Notes under the pieces: model-generated
What the model was told of the DNA's origin: nothing
Databases searched by the model: none
Seen by the model: the letters and a program-made list of their open reading frames with translations, nothing else
Part shown: positions 6,691 to 8,956 of the stretch, in pieces
How the letters are laid out: each line of letters begins with the position of its first letter
Numbering within the stretch: the first letter of the stretch is position 1
NCBI GenBank assembly: GCA_027016965.1
Contig: JALURI010000204.1
Coordinates: forward strand, 1 to 8,956
Direction of reading: 5' to 3'
DNA from: Geoglobus sp.
Lineage (GTDB): Archaea; Halobacteriota; Archaeoglobi; Archaeoglobales; Archaeoglobaceae
Length of the DNA stretch: 8,956 nucleotides
Program-made: the position numbers and the translations under genes

Positions 6691-7221
6691 TTACAATGTT
6701 TCAGAAGCTTTGAGCAAATCCTCAAGGAGTTTTTCGTCAAACTTGAATTTCAGGATTCTGTAGATTATGAGCATATTGAGGTCCTGAACAACCATTCCAT
6801 GGTCCTTCAAAAACCTGTGAACCCACCTGGAAACTTCCTGAAAACTTCTGAATGCCATTATGAGCTTCCACCTGTATCTGCCATCTGTTGTGAAGAATAG
6901 CATCACGTTTGGAGACTCAACAAGGTACTCGTAGGTCCTTCTCCAGTGATCTGCAAAATTTTCGTTGTTGAAGCTTATCTCCATGAAGGAGAATATGAAG
7001 TAGTTCTCGTTTGGAATCACAGTCTCTCTAAAAACTTCTGAGTCCTTCATCTCCTTGATTATTTCTGCAATTCTTGCATGGCTGAGTGAGATTCCATATT
7101 TTTCTCTCAAAATCTCACTGAGTCTTCTCGTTGTTATGTTGGGATCTTCTATCTTCTCCCTTAGAATTGCTATCCTGGTCTTGTCAAGTCTAACTATGGG
7201 CGTCCTCAAATCGAAGTCCAT
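6691..7221 (-). CDS. Lrp/AsnC-like winged-helix transcriptional regulator
   Basis: This 176-residue protein looks like an archaeal Lrp/AsnC-type regulator. Residues 12-62 form a winged helix-turn-helix: DKTRIAILREKI, then NITTRRLSEILREKYGIS and SLSHARIAEIIKEMKDS. The rest (about 75-160) has the alternating strand and helix pattern of a ligand-sensing domain (YFIFSFMEISF, VMLFFTTDGRYRWKLIMAF, VQDLNMLII). It is somewhat longer than a typical Lrp protein, and its effector domain is not a clear standard RAM domain. The ATG at 7221 has no ribosome binding site but lies about 26 bases from a TATA-like sequence, so the mRNA is probably leaderless. It sits between the reductase operon and the ferredoxin unit, all on one strand, and shares an 11-base promoter element with the reductase operon. 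I infer that it controls these genes and itself in response to an aromatic compound or its CoA thioester. Confidence 0.75.
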   Translation of the reverse strand: MDFDLRTPIVRLDKTRIAILREKIEDPNITTRRLSEILREKYGISLSHARIAEIIKEMKDSEVFRETVIPNENYFIFSFMEISFNNENFADHWRRTYEYLVESPNVMLFFTTDGRYRWKLIMAFRSFQEVSRWVHRFLKDHGMVVQDLNMLIIYRILKFKFDEKLLEDLLKASETL

Positions 7222-7222
7222 A

Positions 7223-7233
7223 ACTTTGTAAAT
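7223..7233 (-). promoter_or_regulatory. Candidate autoregulatory operator (shared 11-mer)
   Basis: The minus strand reads ATTTACAAAGT, immediately before the regulator's ATG. It matches 6630-6640 in the reductase promoter base for base. Its position over the expected start of a leaderless transcript fits repression of the regulator by its own product. This is inferred from position and repetition only. Confidence 0.42.
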
Positions 7234-7242
7234 GTTTTTTTG

Positions 7243-7250
7243 TATTTAAT
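7243..7250 (-). promoter_or_regulatory. Probable TATA box of the regulator gene
   Basis: The minus strand has ATTAAATA inside GGTATTAAATACA. Its centre is about 26 bases from the regulator's ATG, so transcription would start at or next to the start codon. The 99-base gap between the regulator and the 70-residue protein gene holds a second AT-rich stretch at about 7271-7279 (ATTTAAATT) but nothing else I could identify. Confidence 0.4.
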
Positions 7251-7320
7251 ACCTACGATGTCAAGGATGGAATTTAAATAATATTATGAATTGTTAAAAG
7301 AGCTGAGGTATTGAGGTGGC

Positions 7321-7533
7321 TCATTCAAACAGCTCATCATCACCTTCAGAGGTTTTCTTTTTTATCCATATCTCAACGTAACCTCCACCGAGGTAGCAAA
7401 TTCCACAATCCTGATTGCATGTGTTCATATCAACAACCTTCACTTCATAACCCATCTGTCTGTAAAGCTCAATGTACTCTTCAGCCCTTTCTTTTTCAAC
7501 CGTGAAAGTCTTCTCCCACTTCTCTTCAGCCAT
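7321..7533 (-). CDS. Small cysteine-motif protein of unknown function, paired with the ferredoxin
   Basis: I do not recognise a family for this 70-residue protein. Residues 1-35 are highly charged (KWEKTFTVEKERAEEYIEL), likely a helix followed by a strand (YEVKVVDM). Cys39, Cys43 and Cys46 form a CX3CX2C pattern in NTCNQDCGICYLGGGY, followed by a strand (YVEIWIKK) and an acidic tail. The CX3CX2C arrangement with a glycine-rich follow-on also occurs in radical SAM enzymes, but the protein is far too short to be one. Metal or iron-sulfur binding, with a ligand from elsewhere, is plausible. Its ATG is three bases after the ferredoxin stop codon, and GGTAGGTT just upstream serves as ribosome binding site, so it is co-expressed with the ferredoxin. 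A role in ferredoxin or reductase assembly or electron transfer is inference. Confidence 0.75.
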   Translation of the reverse strand: MAEEKWEKTFTVEKERAEEYIELYRQMGYEVKVVDMNTCNQDCGICYLGGGYVEIWIKKKTSEGDDELFE

Positions 7534-7536
7534 AAC

Positions 7537-7845
7537 CTACCACGAGTGATTTATCGCATTTTTCGGACATGAAGAGACACAGGGAAGCTGTTCAATGTTC
7601 CAGCCAGAGGATGGTTTGCAGGGTGCACAGCTAAATCTGATTTTGTTTCTGTGATCTTCCTTAACCCTTGCAACTGACTCTTCTCTGAAGGGGTCTATTT
7701 CATCCTCTCCAACGTCAAACACACCTGAAGGGCAGACCTCAATGCATTTTGGCACTTCAAGATCAACACACCCATCACATCTGTTGGTGTCTATGGATAT
7801 GTAGTACACTCCCGAACCATCCTTGTAACCGTACTGGGCTATCAT
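7537..7845 (-). CDS. 2[4Fe-4S] ferredoxin with enlarged cluster loops, likely electron donor to benzoyl-CoA reductase
   Basis: This 102-residue cytoplasmic protein has two cysteine quartets: Cys23, Cys26, Cys34, Cys38 (CX2CX7CX3CP) and Cys73, Cys76, Cys89, Cys93 (CX2CX12CX3CP). The usual spacing is CX2CX2CX3CP, so both loops are enlarged. A 34-residue linker rich in Glu, Asp and Arg separates the quartets. Class I benzoyl-CoA reductases take electrons from a dedicated low-potential ferredoxin, often of the Allochromatium type in which one loop is extended, and such a gene (bzdM in Azoarcus) is commonly nearby. That role is inferred from context. The ATG at 7845 has no clear ribosome binding site and lies about 26 bases from a TTTAAA box, so the transcript is probably leaderless. 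The promoter is embraced by an inverted repeat. It forms a two-gene unit with the following small protein. Confidence 0.85.
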   Translation of the reverse strand: MIAQYGYKDGSGVYYISIDTNRCDGCVDLEVPKCIEVCPSGVFDVGEDEIDPFREESVARVKEDHRNKIRFSCAPCKPSSGWNIEQLPCVSSCPKNAINHSW

Positions 7846-7854
7846 GATATACAG

Positions 7855-7900
7855 GTTGACAGTGTAAAATTTAAAGGTTTCTGAGTTTTACACGTTCAAC
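7855..7900. repeat. Imperfect inverted repeat (15-base arms) around the ferredoxin promoter
   Basis: The left arm GTTGACAGTGTAAAA (7855-7869) and the right arm TTTTACACGTTCAAC (7886-7900) match as reverse complements at 13 of 15 positions. The spacer is 16 bases and contains most of the TATA box, so the arms are 31 bases apart centre to centre, about three helical turns. The layout suggests a dimeric regulator that occupies both flanks of the promoter. Confidence 0.6.
7867..7875 (-). promoter_or_regulatory. Probable TATA/BRE of the ferredoxin unit
   Basis: The minus strand reads GAAACCTTTAAATTTTA across 7883-7867, with TTTAAATTT as TATA box and GAAACC as possible TFB element. The expected start is near 7846, at the ferredoxin ATG, implying a leaderless message. 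Confidence 0.45.
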
Positions 7901-7923
7901 TGAAATTCGGGAAAGACTTCACT

Positions 7924-7943
7924 CAAAAATCAAAATAAAAAAG
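7924..7943 (-). terminator. Probable U-rich terminator after the acetyltransferase gene
   Basis: About 25 bases past the acetyltransferase stop, the minus strand becomes T-rich: CCTTTTTTATTTTGATTTTT, with runs of six, four and five T. Such tracts are typical intrinsic termination signals in archaea. It lies between this gene and the ferredoxin promoter, which supports separate transcription. Confidence 0.42.
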
Positions 7944-7965
7944 GGATTTGAGGTGATTTGCTGGA

Positions 7966-8427
7966 CTAAGGAATCTCCAGCTCAAGATTGAGCATGGAAC
8001 CTGAAGGTCTGAACCCAACTCTTCTAAAGAAGTCCATTAAAGTCCAGTCCTCCCATTCAACAAGGGTGAATATCTTCCTGACTCCCATTCCCTTTGCATT
8101 GGTAATGAACTGGTCAAAGAGCTCCCTGCCTATCCCCTTGCCAGCAAATTCCTTGTCTACACCTATTGTTGTTATGTATGCAACGCTCTCAGGAATTCCG
8201 AATTCTCCTGAGAATATTGTTCCCGCTATGTACCCAACCACTCTCCCATTATACTCAGCCGTTAGAGAAGTGACTATGGCGTACTCCGATTCAAGTATCT
8301 CCCACATCAGTCTTTTGTAATATTCTTCCCTTCTTGCTTTTGTGTACTGCTCATCTATTCTTACTATTTCCTCGAAATCCTCCTTTTTCATTGGTCTTAT
8401 GACCAGTTTTTCAGGGCTGAATGCCAT
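7966..8427 (-). CDS. GNAT-family N-acetyltransferase
   Basis: This 153-residue protein has the full GNAT fold. An N-terminal strand and helix (LVIRPMKKEDFEEIVRIDEQY) lead to strands around SLTAEYNGRVVGYIAG. The acetyl-CoA pyrophosphate-binding motif is VDKEFAGKGIGRELFDQF (about residues 91-108), then KIFTLVEWEDWTLMDFFRRVGF, the usual C-terminal helix with its FFRRVGF signature. The ATG at 8427 has AGGTGG five bases upstream, which I prefer over a GTG three codons earlier that would overlap this site. The acceptor substrate (protein lysine, amine or aromatic amine) cannot be read from the sequence. It is divergent from the dienoyl-CoA hydratase gene and shares its regulatory region. In Rhodopseudomonas, GNAT enzymes act on benzoate-CoA ligase and on aminobenzoates (BadL), so a link to aromatic metabolism is possible but unproven. 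Confidence 0.85.
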   Translation of the reverse strand: MAFSPEKLVIRPMKKEDFEEIVRIDEQYTKARREEYYKRLMWEILESEYAIVTSLTAEYNGRVVGYIAGTIFSGEFGIPESVAYITTIGVDKEFAGKGIGRELFDQFITNAKGMGVRKIFTLVEWEDWTLMDFFRRVGFRPSGSMLNLELEIP

Positions 8428-8460
8428 ACTCACCACCTATTTAAATTATAAAATATGAAT

Positions 8461-8468
8461 AATTTATA
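8461..8468 (-). promoter_or_regulatory. Probable TATA box of the acetyltransferase gene
   Basis: The minus strand reads TATAAATT, preceded by GAAAAG as possible TFB element. Spacing predicts a start near 8439 and a leader of roughly 12 bases that includes the AGGTGG ribosome binding site. Confidence 0.42.
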
Positions 8469-8478
8469 CTTTTCTCTT

Positions 8479-8491
8479 TTTACAATGTAAA
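8479..8491. promoter_or_regulatory. Perfect palindrome, candidate operator between divergent genes
   Basis: TTTACAATGTAAA is a perfect 13-base palindrome with 6-base arms around a single central base. It lies between the two back-to-back TATA boxes, 10 bases from the acetyltransferase's and 5 bases from the hydratase's, so one bound protein could affect both. Its arms are the same TTTACA/TGTAAA half-sites seen at the other promoters here. Confidence 0.5.
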
Positions 8492-8496
8492 CAAGC

Positions 8497-8504
8497 TTTA
8501 AATA
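8497..8504 (+). promoter_or_regulatory. Probable TATA box of the dienoyl-CoA hydratase gene
   Basis: TTTAAATA in the context ACAAGCTTTAAATAG lies about 38 bases from the ATG at 8539, predicting a start near 8526 and a short leader. A second AT-rich candidate, CTTAAATAT, is at 8511-8519 and would give an almost leaderless message. Confidence 0.4.
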
Positions 8505-8538
8505 GTAATCCTTAAATATGTCCAAGCCAAGTTGGATT

Positions 8539-8956
8539 ATGGCATACAGCAAAATAAAGCTCGAAATTGAAAACGGTGTGACATGGATAAAACTTGCAAA
8601 TCCGCCTTTAAACATTGTTGATATGGAAATGATGAATGAAATGATCGATGCTGTTGAAAAAGCAGAGAATGAAGCACATATTGCAGTGATCGGCAATGAA
8701 GGAAAGCATTTCAGTGCTGGAGCTGAGATAAAGGAGCACTACCCAGATAAAGCTCCAGAAATGATAAAAACATTCACTGAACTGATAGGAAAAATCCTGA
8801 GCTACGATGGAGTTACTGTTGCAGCCGTAAGGGGATATGCACTTGGAGGGGGCTTTGAGATTCCGATGGCATGCGACATATTTCTTGCATCTCAGAATTC
8901 GAAGCTTGGAAATCCCGAAATAACCCTCGCTCACTATCCGCCCATCGCCATTGCCA
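8539..8956 (+). CDS. dch: Enoyl-CoA hydratase family protein, probably cyclohexa-1,5-diene-1-carbonyl-CoA hydratase; 3' end beyond window
   Basis: The first 139 residues are visible and belong to the crotonase superfamily. NPPLNIVD (21-28) and KHFSAGAEIKEH (56-67) form the first half of the acyl-CoA binding and oxyanion-hole region, and GYALGGGFEIPMACD (99-113) the second. Glu107 and Glu127 (in NPEITLAHYPP) stand where crotonases have their two catalytic glutamates. The usual IPG after the second glutamate is replaced by YPP, which I associate with dienoyl-CoA hydratases (Dch/BamR) rather than ordinary crotonases. Dch adds water to the cyclic dienoyl-CoA made by benzoyl-CoA reductase, so the neighbourhood supports the assignment. 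The ATG at 8539 has only a weak ribosome binding site. The gene points away from the others and may begin a second operon for the lower pathway. A standard enoyl-CoA hydratase is the alternative. Confidence 0.8.
   Translation, partial: MAYSKIKLEIENGVTWIKLANPPLNIVDMEMMNEMIDAVEKAENEAHIAVIGNEGKHFSAGAEIKEHYPDKAPEMIKTFTELIGKILSYDGVTVAAVRGYALGGGFEIPMACDIFLASQNSKLGNPEITLAHYPPIAIA

Noticed and set aside
6633..6696. Inverted pair TTGTAAA (6633-6639) and TTTACAA (6690-6696) as a hairpin or operator
   Set aside because: Seven-base arms with a 50-base spacer in AT-rich DNA are too weak to report as one element; the half-sites are discussed separately.
8430..8934. Two minus-strand open frames opposite the hydratase gene (8430-8696 and 8608-8934)
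   Set aside because: They are antisense to a clear crotonase-family reading frame, have no recognisable domains, and overlap each other and the intergenic promoters.

Overview
The window looks archaeal and most likely comes from a hyperthermophilic member of the Archaeoglobales such as Ferroglobus placidus. That name is inferred from content: moderate G+C, archaeal TATA/BRE-like promoters, GGAGGTGAT ribosome binding sites, apparently leaderless genes, and a complete ATP-dependent (class I) benzoyl-CoA reductase. It was not tested by any search. The theme is anaerobic degradation of aromatic compounds through benzoyl-CoA.

Layout. Almost everything is on the minus strand and is transcribed from right to left. 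At the right edge, on the plus strand, an enoyl-CoA hydratase family gene begins at 8539 and runs off the window; it is probably cyclohexa-1,5-diene-1-carbonyl-CoA hydratase. Divergent from it is a GNAT acetyltransferase (8427-7966). Next comes a two-gene unit: a 2[4Fe-4S] ferredoxin with enlarged cysteine loops (7845-7537) and a 70-residue protein with a CX3CX2C motif (7533-7321). A single Lrp/AsnC-like regulator follows (7221-6691). The main operon then runs from 6583 to the left edge: the gamma, beta, alpha and delta subunits of benzoyl-CoA reductase in the order N-O-P-Q (equivalent to C-B-A-D), a NuoG-like multi-cluster iron-sulfur protein with an unusual C-terminal domain, an SCP2-type thiolase, and the first eight codons of a further gene, probably the OB-fold/zinc-ribbon partner of the thiolase. 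Gaps inside this operon are 3 to 44 bases, and strong ribosome binding sites overlap the preceding stop codons in two places.

How the genes work together. The two ATPase subunits (alpha and delta, each with the two cysteines that share a bridging [4Fe-4S] cluster) hydrolyse ATP to push electrons into the gamma/beta catalytic pair, which reduces benzoyl-CoA to a cyclic dienoyl-CoA. The ferredoxin is the natural candidate electron donor. The NuoG-like protein probably connects it to another redox carrier. The hydratase takes the dienoyl-CoA product onward, and the thiolase fits later beta-oxidation-like cleavage.

Regulation. Each promoter region carries TTTACA/TGTAAA half-sites. They form a 15-base-arm inverted repeat around the ferredoxin TATA box, a perfect palindrome between the divergent acetyltransferase and hydratase genes, and an identical 11-base element just downstream of the TATA boxes of both the regulator and the reductase operon. 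This suggests a small local regulon, with the Lrp-like protein as first candidate controller.

No gene-free stretch exceeds about 120 bases. I saw no rRNA, tRNA, CRISPR array, insertion sequence or origin.
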